DNA from: Nonomuraea coxensis DSM 45129
GTDB lineage: Bacteria > Actinomycetota > Actinomycetes > Streptosporangiales > Streptosporangiaceae
Direction: 5' to 3'
Assembly (NCBI RefSeq): GCF_019397265.1
Contig: NZ_CP068985.1
Coordinates: forward strand, 4,568,501-4,632,500
Length of the DNA: 64,000 bases
The position numbers and the translations under genes are program-made. Below the pieces are notes generated by a model that was not told where the DNA came from, ran no database searches, and was given only the letters and a program-made list of their open reading frames with translations. This document shows positions 49,003 through 58,024 of the stretch, one piece after another (position 1 is the stretch's first letter; each line of letters starts with the position of its first letter).

Positions 49003-50010
49003 ATGGAGACGGCCGTCGGCACGACCAAGGCGTGCGAGGTACTCGGCAAGGCCCGCGCCAGCCTGTACCGGCAGCGAAATCCGAAGCCGCGCAGGCAAGG
49101 TCCGCGCCGGCCGTTTCATCACCCGGCGGAGTTGTCCGAGGAGGAACGGGCGCAGGTGCTGGCGGTGCTGGACTCGTCCCGGTTCGCCGACAAGTCGGCG
49201 GGCCAGGTATGGGCGATCCTGCTGGATGAGGGCACCTACCTGTGCTCGCAGGCCACCATGTACCGGTTGCTGCGCGAGCGCGGCCAGTCCGGCGAGCGGC
49301 GCGCGCAGGCCACCCATCCGGCGAAGAAGAAGCCCGAACTGGAGGCCGACGGACCGAATCAAGTATGGAGCTGGGATATCACGAAACTGAAAGGCCCGGC
49401 GCGCGGCGTCCACTACCTTCTCTACGTCATCCTCGACATTTTCTCCCGCAAGGTCATCTGGTGGGAGATCTGGCCGACCGAGAACGGCACTCTGGCCAAG
49501 GAGTTCATCGAGCGCGCCATCGAGCGCAACGGCGGGATCGCACCTGACGCGATCCACGCCGATCGCGGCACGTCGATGACGTCGAACACCGTCACTGGCC
49601 TGCTCGCGCAGCTCGGGATCGATCAGTCGCATTCACGGCCGCGCGTGTCCAACGACAACCCCTACTCGGAGGCGCAGTTCAAGACACTCAAATATTGCCC
49701 GGCGTTTCCCGGGAGGTTCGGCTCGATCGAAGACGCCCGTATCTTCTGTGAGCAGTTCTTTGATTATTACAACAACGAGCATCGTCATTCGGGTATCGCG
49801 ATGCACACTCCCGCGTCCGTGCACGACGGCACCGCCGTCAAGATCCACGCCCAGCGGGTCGCCACGCTGAACGCGGCCTTCCTGGCCCGCCCCGAGCGGT
49901 TCCGCGGCCGGCGCCCCTACCCGCCGTCGCTGCCGGCCAGAGTGTGGATCAACAGGCCACCTACGACCCTCCAGAGCGACGCTTCACCTCAAACCACACA
50001 AGTAGCCTGA
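49003..50010 (+). CDS. IS3 element B orfB (transposase catalytic part)
   Basis: From the first in-frame ATG at 49003 the product has 335 residues; in the OrfAB fusion it would be longer by about 30. The DDE triad is Asp in VWSWDITKLKG, Asp in AIHADRGTSMTSNTV and Glu in NDNPYSEAQFKTLKY, with an HRHSGIAMHTPASVH motif near the C-terminus. No frameshift or early stop is present. The element could still be active. Confidence 0.94.
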   Translation: METAVGTTKACEVLGKARASLYRQRNPKPRRQGPRRPFHHPAELSEEERAQVLAVLDSSRFADKSAGQVWAILLDEGTYLCSQATMYRLLRERGQSGERRAQATHPAKKKPELEADGPNQVWSWDITKLKGPARGVHYLLYVILDIFSRKVIWWEIWPTENGTLAKEFIERAIERNGGIAPDAIHADRGTSMTSNTVTGLLAQLGIDQSHSRPRVSNDNPYSEAQFKTLKYCPAFPGRFGSIEDARIFCEQFFDYYNNEHRHSGIAMHTPASVHDGTAVKIHAQRVATLNAAFLARPERFRGRRPYPPSLPARVWINRPPTTLQSDASPQTTQVA

Positions 50011-50095
50011 TGTCTCATTCGGTTTGACAGGCACCGTCGCGGGCGTCAAGGTGACGAACGGGTCCAAACCCGTACACCACTCCCGTGGACGCTAA

Positions 50096-50434
50096 CCACG
50101 CTCTGCTCGTGACCGGATCCGTCAGCTGACGCTCCGATCCCGGCTGCTGCTGCACCCGGAAGTGATCGTGGAGGACGTCAACCGGTTCCTGCGCGGCTGG
50201 GCCGCCTATTTCCGGTTCGGTAACTCCTCCCGGCACTTCAACGAGATCAGGAGCTACGCGCGGATGCGGATGGCACTCGTGCTTCGCAAACGTCATCGCC
50301 GCTCGCGAGGGTTCGGCTGGTCGGTCGTGGCCTTCCAGTCCCCGGACCAACTCGGCCTGGTCACGTTGTCGGGAATCGTCGTCGCACCCAGGCCCTTCCG
50401 GGACTGGAGGGGGATGCCGAATGCCAGGCGGTGA
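50096..50434 (+). pseudogene. C-terminal remnant of a group II intron maturase
   Basis: About 112 codons, from just after a stop at 50093-50095, match the maturase X domain and C-terminus of group II intron reverse transcriptases: VNRFLRGWAAYFRFGNSSRH followed by FNEIRSYARMRMALVLRKRH. The reverse transcriptase fingers and palm are missing. The stop at 50434 is directly followed by an intron domain V. Confidence 0.85.
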
Positions 50435-50445
50435 ACGACGTCGGT

Positions 50446-50478
50446 GAGCCGTGTGCCGGAGAACGGCATGCACGGTTC
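50446..50478 (+). ncRNA. Group II intron domain V
   Basis: The 33-base hairpin begins GAGCCGTGTGCCGG, has an AGAA loop and ends CGGCATGCACGGTTC. It matches the highly conserved catalytic domain V (GAGCCGTRTG...GCAYGNACGGTTC). It lies 11 bases after the maturase stop, the normal place. A G/A-rich segment after it should be domain VI. The 5' half of the intron is gone, so it cannot splice. Confidence 0.88.
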
Positions 50479-50604
50479 GACGGGCGGGGACTGGAAACGG
50501 AGCAACGAACCTGGTCACGGTCACTGGGGTGGCACAACCGACCGGGAAACCGGCGGAACATGAAGGCCCCAGGCCCTACCGCCAGGAGACGCCACCGCGC
50601 CAGC

Positions 50605-50787
50605 CCCCGACCCTACACGGTGATCGCCGGGGCACGCTGGGGTTTGGCCGGAGCCGAAGCCGTCCTGAAACTCCGCGCCCTGATCGCCAACGGTGATCTC
50701 GACGAATACTGGCGTTTTCACCTCGCCCGGCAACACGAACGTGTCCACCAGAGCGGCTACCAGGACGGATACTCCCTCACGGCCTGA
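50605..50787 (+). pseudogene. C-terminal remnant of an ISKra4-family transposase
   Basis: In the frame ending at 50787 the sequence GARWGLAGAEAVLKLRALIA followed by DLDEYWRFHLARQHERVHQS is the conserved C-terminus of ISKra4 transposases. The rest of the gene is absent. It directly follows the group II intron remnant, which suggests that the intron had inserted into this transposase gene. Confidence 0.8.
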
Positions 50788-51047
50788 TCGCTGCGGTCAC
50801 TGAGAAAGAGCTACACCCCTCAACGTTCGCGCTCTGATCCGCCGGCATGGCGGCGACCTGCACCTGGCCGCCCTGCAGCACGGCCCGCCTGCCTGCTGGC
50901 CACCACGGGCGCCAGGCCCGTGCTGACCGCGCACCACAGCGTGGAAGCGGCCATCCTCGTGGCCCTACACGCCAGCCAATCCCCGTGAGACCGGAGACCC
51001 GCCGGGGCCCATGCCCAGCGCTGCAGGCGGACGGGTCGGTGGGGTGA
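50788..51047. other. Short gap with no assignable gene
   Basis: A plus-strand frame reads LTAHHSVEAAILVALHASQS before a stop, which looks protein-like but is too short to place. It is probably further decayed mobile or host DNA. Confidence 0.3.
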
Positions 51048-51449
51048 ACGCCAGCTCCGGCCGGCAAGGGCGGCAGCGTGCGCACCGTCCTGCTGGACGA
51101 CCGCGGCTACGTCACCCTGCTCAAGCTTTACCTGGCCCGCTCCGGTTACACCGCCGGGCCACTGTTCCGTGCCAGCATCAACGGCCGCGGCGGACCGCTG
51201 TCCTACGACGCCGCCCACCATCGCTGGCAGAACTACTGCACCGCCGCACGCGTCGAGATCGACATCCATCAACTGCGGCACGCCCACGCCACCGAGCTCA
51301 TCAACGCCGGAGTGTCCATCGAGGCCGTTCGCCGCCGCCTCGGCCACGCCTCCACCGAGACCACCGAGCTTTACGCACTGCTGGACGACAAGGTCGCCGA
51401 CGCCGAGATCCGCGCCGCCCGCCGACGCCGCGACCAAACGATCCACTGA
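51048..51449 (+). pseudogene. C-terminal catalytic part of a tyrosine recombinase/integrase
   Basis: About 133 codons, in frame from just after a stop at 51045, hold the GKGGSVRTVLLDD strand motif, the conserved HQLRHAHATELINAGVSIEA with catalytic His/Arg, RRRLGHASTETTELY and the nucleophile Tyr region. The N-terminal core-binding domain is missing. It is probably the relic of an integrase of an ICE or prophage. Confidence 0.8.
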
Positions 51450-51549
51450 CGACAAATCGCTCTGGGCCATCGCACCCTCTTGCGTCATCAGCGCAGGTCA
51501 GAGATGGGTTCGTTGAATTTTCCGCGATTGCTACGAGGACCCCCCCGAG

Positions 51550-51720
51550 GTTGACGATGAGCAGCGCCGCCGGCATCGGCGGCAGCGTCAGCCGGGCGTA
51601 CGGTGGCGTGCCCTCGAGGTAGTAGAGGTCGTCGATCAGCCCGTCCAGCGGCGGTCGCGGCACTCTGGACACGTACTCCACGCCCGCAGTATCGCCGACG
51701 CCCGGGGTTTCCGCAGTCAT
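51550..51720 (-). pseudogene. N-terminal fragment of an AraC-family regulator
   Basis: From the ATG at 51720 about 57 codons (VEYVSRVPRPPLDGLIDDLY, LTLPPMPAALLIVNLG) match the N-terminal domain of AraC-type regulators. Coding stops resembling the family near 51550, next to a run of seven cytosines, where foreign sequence begins. The HTH part is missing. It marks the right-hand edge of the mobile-element region. Confidence 0.65.
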
Positions 51721-51822
51721 CGCCAGGGGCCGGATTGCGCGGTCATGGCGGCGCGGAGTAAGCTCGAACGCTTCCATAAACGCATGCGCTTCACAAGCTT
51801 CCCGATAGGAGTATACCAGCGG

Positions 51823-54126
51823 ATGGCTAATCGTCAAGATGGTCTCGCCGAAGCCCTTGACACCGAGCAGCGGACCGTGTCGTGGCTGTACGGACTGCTC
51901 GACCTCGCCAGGGACCGCGCGCGGGCGACGCTGCGCCAGGTGTACGGCCGTGGCGGCGGCACCCGCCAGGCGATGGTCGAGCGCGAGGCCGCGGCCTCGG
52001 AGCAGGCGCGCAGGCTGGCGCAGCTCGACGCCGTGGAGCGGGGCCTGTGCTTCGGCCGCGTCGACGACCGGTCCGGCCGCAGCGCCTACATCGGCCGGAT
52101 CGGGCTGCGCGACGAGCGGCACGAGACGGTCCTGATCGACTGGCGGGCGCCGGCGGCGCGGCCGTTCTACGTCGCCACGGCCGGCGACCCCGGCGGGCTG
52201 CTGCGCCGCCGCCACCTGCATCTGAAGGACCGCCGCGTGGTCGCGATCGACGACGAGGTGTTCGACCTGGAGCGGATGAGCGAGGGCGACCGGCGCACGC
52301 TGGTGGGGGAGGCCGCGCTGCTGGCGGCGCTGCGCCGGGGCCGTACGGGCCGCATGGGCGACGTCGTGGCCACCATCCAGACCGAGCAGGACCGGGTGAT
52401 CAGGGCCGGCCTGCAGGGGGCGCTGGTGGTGCAGGGAGGACCGGGCACCGGCAAGACCGTCGCGGCGCTGCACCGGGCGGCGTACCTCCTCTACACCCAC
52501 CGCGACGTGCTGGAGCGGCGCGGCGTGCTGGTCGTCGGCCCGAACGCGATGTTCCTGCGCTACATCGGCCAGGTGCTGCCGTCGCTGGGGGAGACGCAGG
52601 TGGTGCTGACGACGGTCGGCGAGATGTTCCCGGGCGTGCGGGCGGTGGAGGCCGACGCGCCGGCCGCCGCGGTGGTCAAGGGCGACCCGCGGATGAGCGA
52701 GGTGATGGCGGCGGCACTGGAGCTGCGCCGCCGGCCGCCGGAGGGCGACCTGGTGGTGGAGCTGGACGGACTGGAGCTGCGGGTGCCGCACGAGACGTGC
52801 GTACGGCTGCGCGAGCGGGCGCGGGCGGTGCGGCTGCCGCACAACATGGCCCGCAAGCTGTACGTGAGCGAGCTGCTCCGGGAGCTGGCCCGGGCGGAGG
52901 CGCGGGCGCTGGAGGAGTCGCTGCACATCGAGGAGCTCGCCAACGGCGACCCGGAGCTGGAGGAGCTGGCCCAGCCGCTGGACCTGGAGGGCGACCTGGA
53001 CGAGCTGGACCTGGACCTGGCCTCGCGGCGGCTGTGGGGCGAGCCGGCCGTGCGCCGCGCCGTCGACGGCCTGTGGCCGGAGCTGACGCCGCAGCAGCTG
53101 GTCGCCGGGCTGCTGTCGGACCGGCGGGCGCTGGCCGCGGCCATGCCGCCCGGCCTGGACTGGACGCCCCTGCTGCGCCCGGCGGGCGCGCCGTGGACGG
53201 TGGAGGACGTCCCGCTGCTGGACGAGGCCGCCGAGCTGCTGGGCGAGGACGACTCGGCGCGGCGCGCGGCCTCCCGGCGGTCACGGGCCGAACAGGACGA
53301 GGAGCTGCTGTACGCGAGCGAGGTGCTGCAGAGCACGGGCGTGGCCGAGGAGGGCGTCTTCGCGCGGGCGGACGTGCTGGCCGAGCGGCAGGCCGACCCG
53401 GGCGCGGAGCTGACCACGGCCGACCGGGCGGCCGCCGACCGGAGCTGGGCCTACGGGCACGTGATCGTGGACGAGGCGCAGGAGCTGTCGCCGATGGCGT
53501 GGCGGATGGTGATGCGGCGGGTGCCGGCCAAGTCGCTGACGGTGGTGGGCGACATCGCGCAGACGGGCTCGGCGGCCGGCGCGCGGTCCTGGGGCGAGGT
53601 GCTGGACCCCTACCTGCTCGGCCGGTGGCGGCTGGAGCACCTGCGGGTCAACTACCGGACGCCGGTCGAGATCATGGACGTGGCGGCGGACGTGCTGCGG
53701 GCCTTCGACGCCGAGCAGGAGCCGCCGGAGTCGGTGCGCTCGGGGGAGTCGGCGCCACGCGCGGTGCGGGTCCCGGCCGGAGGGCTGGAGGAGGAGCTGG
53801 CGGAGCTGGTGGCGGGGGAACGGGCGGCGATCGGGGAGGGCCGGGTCGGGGTGGTGACCTCCGACGCGCTGCGTGAGCGGGTGGCGCGCGCGTTCCCGGC
53901 GGCGGACCTGGACGCGCCGGTGGCGGTGCTGACGGTGACGCAGGCCAAGGGGCTGGAGTTCGACGCGGTCGTGGTGGTGGACCCGGCGGGGATCCTCACG
54001 CAGTCGCCGATGGGCGGGCGGGACCTGTACGTGGCGGTGACGCGGGCGACGCGGCGGCTGACGGTCGTCCACGAGGGCGAGCTGCCGGCCGTGCTGTCCC
54101 GCCTGGCCGGCGGGACCCCCGCGTAG
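51823..54126 (+). CDS. HelD-like RNA polymerase recycling ATPase (UvrD/Rep-type motor)
   Basis: A 767-residue SF1-type ATPase without a typical DNA helicase domain set. Walker A GGPGTGKT is at residues 205-212, Walker B HVIVDEAQELSP near 546, VNYRTP near 609, VTQAKGLEFDAVVVVDP near 705 and the final YVAVTRATRRL. The N-terminal coiled-coil arm (about residues 1-70) and a long acidic middle insert (about residues 340-420) fit HelD, which binds core RNA polymerase and frees stalled complexes. Class II HelD proteins (HelR) can also displace rifamycin. I saw no rifamycin-associated element upstream, so that role is not supported. Confidence 0.9.
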   Translation: MANRQDGLAEALDTEQRTVSWLYGLLDLARDRARATLRQVYGRGGGTRQAMVEREAAASEQARRLAQLDAVERGLCFGRVDDRSGRSAYIGRIGLRDERHETVLIDWRAPAARPFYVATAGDPGGLLRRRHLHLKDRRVVAIDDEVFDLERMSEGDRRTLVGEAALLAALRRGRTGRMGDVVATIQTEQDRVIRAGLQGALVVQGGPGTGKTVAALHRAAYLLYTHRDVLERRGVLVVGPNAMFLRYIGQVLPSLGETQVVLTTVGEMFPGVRAVEADAPAAAVVKGDPRMSEVMAAALELRRRPPEGDLVVELDGLELRVPHETCVRLRERARAVRLPHNMARKLYVSELLRELARAEARALEESLHIEELANGDPELEELAQPLDLEGDLDELDLDLASRRLWGEPAVRRAVDGLWPELTPQQLVAGLLSDRRALAAAMPPGLDWTPLLRPAGAPWTVEDVPLLDEAAELLGEDDSARRAASRRSRAEQDEELLYASEVLQSTGVAEEGVFARADVLAERQADPGAELTTADRAAADRSWAYGHVIVDEAQELSPMAWRMVMRRVPAKSLTVVGDIAQTGSAAGARSWGEVLDPYLLGRWRLEHLRVNYRTPVEIMDVAADVLRAFDAEQEPPESVRSGESAPRAVRVPAGGLEEELAELVAGERAAIGEGRVGVVTSDALRERVARAFPAADLDAPVAVLTVTQAKGLEFDAVVVVDPAGILTQSPMGGRDLYVAVTRATRRLTVVHEGELPAVLSRLAGGTPA

Positions 54127-54138
54127 GGGCGGCCGGGG

Positions 54139-54594
54139 TCAGGGGCCGCCGAGCTTCTCCGCGGCGGCCCGGATCGCCCGGGTGACCTCGTCGAGCGCAC
54201 GCAGGGTCTCGGTGTCGAGGTGGTCCATGATGCGGCGCATCTGCTGGCTGCCGACGCTGTTGACCTCTTCGAGGAAGGCGGCGCCGGCGGGGGTGAGCTC
54301 GACGCGGCGCACCCGCCGGTCGTGGGGGTCCTCGTGCCGGCTGACGAGGCCCTGGGCGAGGAGGCGGTCGACGATGCCGGTGACGGTGCCGGGGCCGACG
54401 CCGAGGCCGGCGGCGATCTCCTGGCCGCTGGCCGAGCCGCCGCTGGCCGACAGGAGCAGGACGACCTTGAACTGGCGCATCGTGAGGTTGGAGGTGAACA
54501 GGGGAGACGGATGCTGGGCGAAGACGCGCCCCAGGCTGCGTTGTGTCTCGTTGATCCGGCGGATCAGGTCTTCGCGTTCGTCGTTCACTTTCAC
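54139..54594 (-). CDS. MarR-family regulator of the RND exporter
   Basis: A 151-residue MarR protein with the winged helix at residues 55-100 (GGSASGQEIAAGLGVGPGTV, RHEDPHDRRVRRVELTPAG). The GTG at 54594 is used; a second GTG at 54588 is also possible. It is divergent from the exporter gene at 54692 with a perfect inverted repeat between them. Repression of both genes, relieved by a small phenolic or drug-like ligand, is the family norm. Confidence 0.92.
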   Translation of the reverse strand: MKVNDEREDLIRRINETQRSLGRVFAQHPSPLFTSNLTMRQFKVVLLLSASGGSASGQEIAAGLGVGPGTVTGIVDRLLAQGLVSRHEDPHDRRVRRVELTPAGAAFLEEVNSVGSQQMRRIMDHLDTETLRALDEVTRAIRAAAEKLGGP

Positions 54595-54600
54595 CTCTCG

Positions 54601-54624
54601 CTTCCTGAGAAGGTTATCAGGAAG
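54601..54624. promoter_or_regulatory. Inverted repeat, candidate MarR operator
   Basis: CTTCCTGA-N8-TCAGGAAG is a perfect 8-base inverted repeat with a 16-base centre-to-centre spacing. It lies between the MarR start and the RND transporter start. A repressor dimer bound here would block both promoters. Confidence 0.7.
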
Positions 54625-54691
54625 GTTTGATGTGTCTAAATATTCGTGCGATGCGAAGTGTTAGTCTTGGCCGAACTCTTGGAGGGGGCTT

Positions 54692-57600
54692 ATGACCGCT
54701 TTCGCCAGGCTGAGCCTGGTCAACCGCACGCTTGTCATCCTGATCGCGGTCGTGCTCAGCGCGTTCGGCGCGTTCACGATCCCGCAGCTGAAGCAGCAGT
54801 TGCTGCCGTCGTTGTCGTTCCCCGGCGCGTTCGTGATCGCCCCGTACCCGGGCGCGTCGCCCGAGATCGTGGAGGAGCAGGTCACCAAGCCGATCGAGGA
54901 CTCCTTCCAGGGGCTTGACGGCATGGAGCAGCTGACGTCCACCTCGCGGGAGGGCCTGTCGCAGGTCCAGGTGGCCTTTGAGTACGGCACCGACATCGAG
55001 GCGTCGCTGAACAGGATGCAGCAGGCGCTGAACCGGGTGACCCTGCCGGACGGCGTCGAGCCGCAGGTCGCGGCGGGCAGCACCGACGACATCCCGGTGC
55101 TGGTGCTGGCGGTCGGCGACGGCGGCGACGAGCAGGCGATGGCCGACAAGCTCAGCCGCATCGTGGTGCCGGCGCTGCAGGGCGTGGAGGGCGTGCGCGA
55201 GACGACGGTCACCGGCGTCCGCGACGAGGTGGTGACGATCGAGCCGGACGCCGGGAAGATGGCGCTCGCGGGCGTGTCGCCCGCGCAGATCCCCGAGGCG
55301 CTGCGGGCCAACGGCACCCCGATCCCCGCCGGCACGCTCGTCGAGGACGGCAAGGCGCTGACGGTCCAGGTGGGCACCCGCGTCGACTCGCTGGAGAAGC
55401 TGAAGAACCTCTACCTGACGCCGGCCCAGCCCCAGCAGCAGGCCCAGCAGCCCCAGCAGGCCCGGCAGCAGTCCCCCGCCCAGGCCCGCACCCCCACGTC
55501 CCAGGCACAAGCGCAAGCCCAGGCACAAGCTCAGGCTCAGGCCCCGGCGCGGCCGTCGCGGCCGGTCAAGCTGGGCGACGTGGCCACGATCACGCAGGGC
55601 CTGGCGGAGGCGACCACGATCACCCGCACCGACGGGCGCTCCAGCCTCGGCGTGTCGGTGACGATGACCCCCGACGGCAACGCCGTGTCGATCTCCCACG
55701 AGATCCGCGACCTGCTGCCGGACCTGACCAAGGCGCTCGGCGACGGCTCGGACACGGCCGTGTCGGTGGTGTTCGACCAGGCCCCCTACGTGGAGAAGTC
55801 CATCGAGAGCCTGACGACCGAGGGCGTGCTCGGCCTGGTGTTCGCGGTGCTGGTCATCCTGGTCTTCCTGCTGTCGGTCCGCTCGACGCTGGTGACGGCG
55901 GTGTCGATCCCGCTGTCGGTGGTGATCGCGCTGATCGTGCTGTGGGCGGGCGGCCACTCGCTCAACATGCTGACGCTCGGCGCGCTGACCATCGCGGTCG
56001 GCCGGGTCGTGGACGACTCGATCGTGGTGCTGGAGAACATCAAACGGCATCTCGGCTACGGAGAGGCCAAGCTGCAGGCGATCCTGACGGCGGTGCGCGA
56101 GGTGTCGGGCGCGGTGACGGCCTCGACGCTGACCACGGTCGCGGTGTTCGTGCCGATCGCGGTCGTCGGCGGCATGGTGGGCGAGCTGTTCAGCCCGTTC
56201 GCGATCACGGTGACGGTGGCGCTGCTGGCGTCGCTGGTGGTGTCGCTGACGGTGGTGCCGGTGCTGGCGTACTGGTTCCTCAAGGCGCCGCAGCTCACCC
56301 CGGAGCAGGCGCGCAAGCAGCGCGAGGAGGCCGAGGCCAAGGAACTGCGCTCGCCGCTGCAGCGCGCCTACCTGCCGGTGCTGCGCTTCGCGACCCGGTT
56401 CAAGCTGACGACGGTGCTCATCGGGGTGGCGGTGTTCGTCGCGACGATGGGCGTGGCGGGCGCGCTGCAGACCAACTTCCTCGACTCCTCCGGCCAGAAC
56501 ACCATCTCGCTGTCGCAGCGGATGCCGGTCGGCACCGACCTGGAGACCACCGACCGGGCGGCCAAGAAGATCGAGCAGGTGCTCGCCGACGACGACCAGG
56601 TCGAGATGTACCAGGCGAACGTGGGCGGCGGCAACGCGATGGCGGCCGCGTTCGGCGGGGGCGGCGGCTCGGACCGGGCGTCGTACTCGGTGACGCTCGC
56701 CGACGGGGCCGACACCCCGGCCGTGGAGCAGCGGCTGCGCGACAAGATCGGCAAGCTGAGCGGGGTCGGCGAGGTCACGGTCGGCGCGGCCGGCGGCGGC
56801 GGGTTCAACGCCGACGGCATCAGCGTCATCGTGCGCGGCCCCGACCTGCCGACGCTGCGCTCGGCGGCGGAGCAGGTCGCCACGGCGATGGGCGAGGTCA
56901 GCGGGCTGCGCGACGTCGCCTCGAACATGGAGGCGTCCGCCCCGCGCGTCGAGGTCGTCGTCGACCGCGAGAAGGCGGCGGCACGCGGCCTGTCGGAGGC
57001 GCAGATCGGGCAGAGCGTGGCACAGGCGTTCCGCGGCGCGCCGCTCGGCCAGGTGACGCTGGACGGCCGCAACAGCGACCTGGTGCTGCGCGGCTCGGCG
57101 GCGCCGGAGGACCTCAAGGCGGTACGGGACCTGCCGCTGATGACCGCCTCCGGCCCGGTGCGGCTGTCGTCGGTCGCGCAGGTCAAGGAGGTCGCCGGCC
57201 CCACCCAGGTGACCCGCATCGACGGCGAGCGGTCGGCGACGGTGACGGCCAAGGCCGCCGACGCCGGCGACCTGGGCGCGGTCACGCAGGCGCTGCGCGA
57301 CAAGCTCGACGGGCTGCAACTGCCGGCGTCGGCCTCCTACACGCTGGGCGGCGCGTCGGCGGACCAGGAGGACGCCTTCGCCGACCTCGGCATGGCGATG
57401 CTGGCGGCCATCGCGATCGTGTTCCTCATCATGGTGGCCACGTTCCGCAGCTTCGTGCAGCCGCTGATCCTGCTGGTGTCGATCCCGTTCGCCGCGACCG
57501 GCGCGATCGGGCTGCTGGTCGCGACCGGCACCGCGATGGGCGTGCCCGCGCTGATCGGCATGCTCATGCTGATCGGGATCGTGGTGACGAACGCGATCGT

Positions 57601-57937
57601 GCTCATCGACCTGATCAACCAGTACCGCGAGCAGGGCATGGGCGTGGTCGAGGCGGTGATCGAGGGCGGCCGGCGGCGGCTGCGGCCGATCCTGATGACG
57701 GCCGTGGCGACGATCTGCGCGCTGACGCCGATGGCGCTGGGCGTGACCGGGTCGGGCGGGTTCATCTCGCAGCCGCTGGCGATCGTGGTGATCGGCGGGC
57801 TGATCTCCTCGACGCTGCTCACGCTGGTGCTGGTGCCGACCCTGTACACGATGGTCGAGCGGGCCAAGGAGCGGCTGCGCCGCCGGCCCGCGGCGCCGGC
57901 CAAGGAGGAGAAGGTGCTGGAGCCGACGCCGTCCTGA
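54692..57937 (+). CDS. RND-family multidrug exporter (AcrB/SwrC-like)
   Basis: A 1081-residue RND transporter with 12 membrane helices in two halves and two large extracytoplasmic loops. The proton-relay pair is Asp441-Asp442 (VGRVVDDSIVVLENI), and GGMVGELFSPFAITV follows in helix 5-6. No membrane-fusion protein or outer channel gene accompanies it, as is usual for the Gram-positive SwrC type. An unusual Gln/Ala-rich low-complexity insert (about residues 245-288, with a run of Gln-Ala pairs) lies in the first large loop. The ribosome binding site is GGAGGGGG. The divergent MarR protein at 54139 probably controls it. Confidence 0.93.
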   Translation: MTAFARLSLVNRTLVILIAVVLSAFGAFTIPQLKQQLLPSLSFPGAFVIAPYPGASPEIVEEQVTKPIEDSFQGLDGMEQLTSTSREGLSQVQVAFEYGTDIEASLNRMQQALNRVTLPDGVEPQVAAGSTDDIPVLVLAVGDGGDEQAMADKLSRIVVPALQGVEGVRETTVTGVRDEVVTIEPDAGKMALAGVSPAQIPEALRANGTPIPAGTLVEDGKALTVQVGTRVDSLEKLKNLYLTPAQPQQQAQQPQQARQQSPAQARTPTSQAQAQAQAQAQAQAPARPSRPVKLGDVATITQGLAEATTITRTDGRSSLGVSVTMTPDGNAVSISHEIRDLLPDLTKALGDGSDTAVSVVFDQAPYVEKSIESLTTEGVLGLVFAVLVILVFLLSVRSTLVTAVSIPLSVVIALIVLWAGGHSLNMLTLGALTIAVGRVVDDSIVVLENIKRHLGYGEAKLQAILTAVREVSGAVTASTLTTVAVFVPIAVVGGMVGELFSPFAITVTVALLASLVVSLTVVPVLAYWFLKAPQLTPEQARKQREEAEAKELRSPLQRAYLPVLRFATRFKLTTVLIGVAVFVATMGVAGALQTNFLDSSGQNTISLSQRMPVGTDLETTDRAAKKIEQVLADDDQVEMYQANVGGGNAMAAAFGGGGGSDRASYSVTLADGADTPAVEQRLRDKIGKLSGVGEVTVGAAGGGGFNADGISVIVRGPDLPTLRSAAEQVATAMGEVSGLRDVASNMEASAPRVEVVVDREKAAARGLSEAQIGQSVAQAFRGAPLGQVTLDGRNSDLVLRGSAAPEDLKAVRDLPLMTASGPVRLSSVAQVKEVAGPTQVTRIDGERSATVTAKAADAGDLGAVTQALRDKLDGLQLPASASYTLGGASADQEDAFADLGMAMLAAIAIVFLIMVATFRSFVQPLILLVSIPFAATGAIGLLVATGTAMGVPALIGMLMLIGIVVTNAIVLIDLINQYREQGMGVVEAVIEGGRRRLRPILMTAVATICALTPMALGVTGSGGFISQPLAIVVIGGLISSTLLTLVLVPTLYTMVERAKERLRRRPAAPAKEEKVLEPTPS

Positions 57938-57943
57938 CGGCAC

Positions 57944-57993
57944 GGCGCGGAAGGGCTCGGCCGCCGGCGACGGCGGCCGGGCCCTTCCGCGCC
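57944..57993 (+). terminator. Nested terminator hairpin after the RND gene
   Basis: An outer 13-base perfect stem (GGCGCGGAAGGGC at 57944-57956 with 57981-57993) encloses an inner 9-base stem (CGGCCGCCG with CGGCGGCCG). It is very stable and isolates the RND gene from purB. Confidence 0.88.
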
Positions 57994-58024
57994 CCCGGGC
58001 GTGCACCATGGCAGGTGGCGGTGC

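Larger units (their letters stand above)
48439..50030 (+). mobile_element. IS3-family element B, apparently complete
   Basis: Bounded by imperfect inverted repeats starting CTGTCA: CTGTCAGAC...TGAGACAT at 48439-48460, and the matching complement ATGTCTCATTCGGTTTGACAG ending at 50030. It holds orfA, a candidate -1 frameshift site and orfB, and measures about 1.59 kb. No clear target-site duplication was seen. It is unrelated in sequence to IS3 element A. Confidence 0.88.

Noticed and set aside
51720..51822. Rifamycin-associated element before the HelD gene
   Set aside because: No G/C-rich palindrome of that type is visible between the AraC fragment and the HelD start.
54617..58009. 1130-codon minus-strand open frame opposite the RND gene
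   Set aside because: Its composition (His/Arg/Gln/Leu repeats) is that of a shadow of the plus-strand transporter, which has clear RND motifs.
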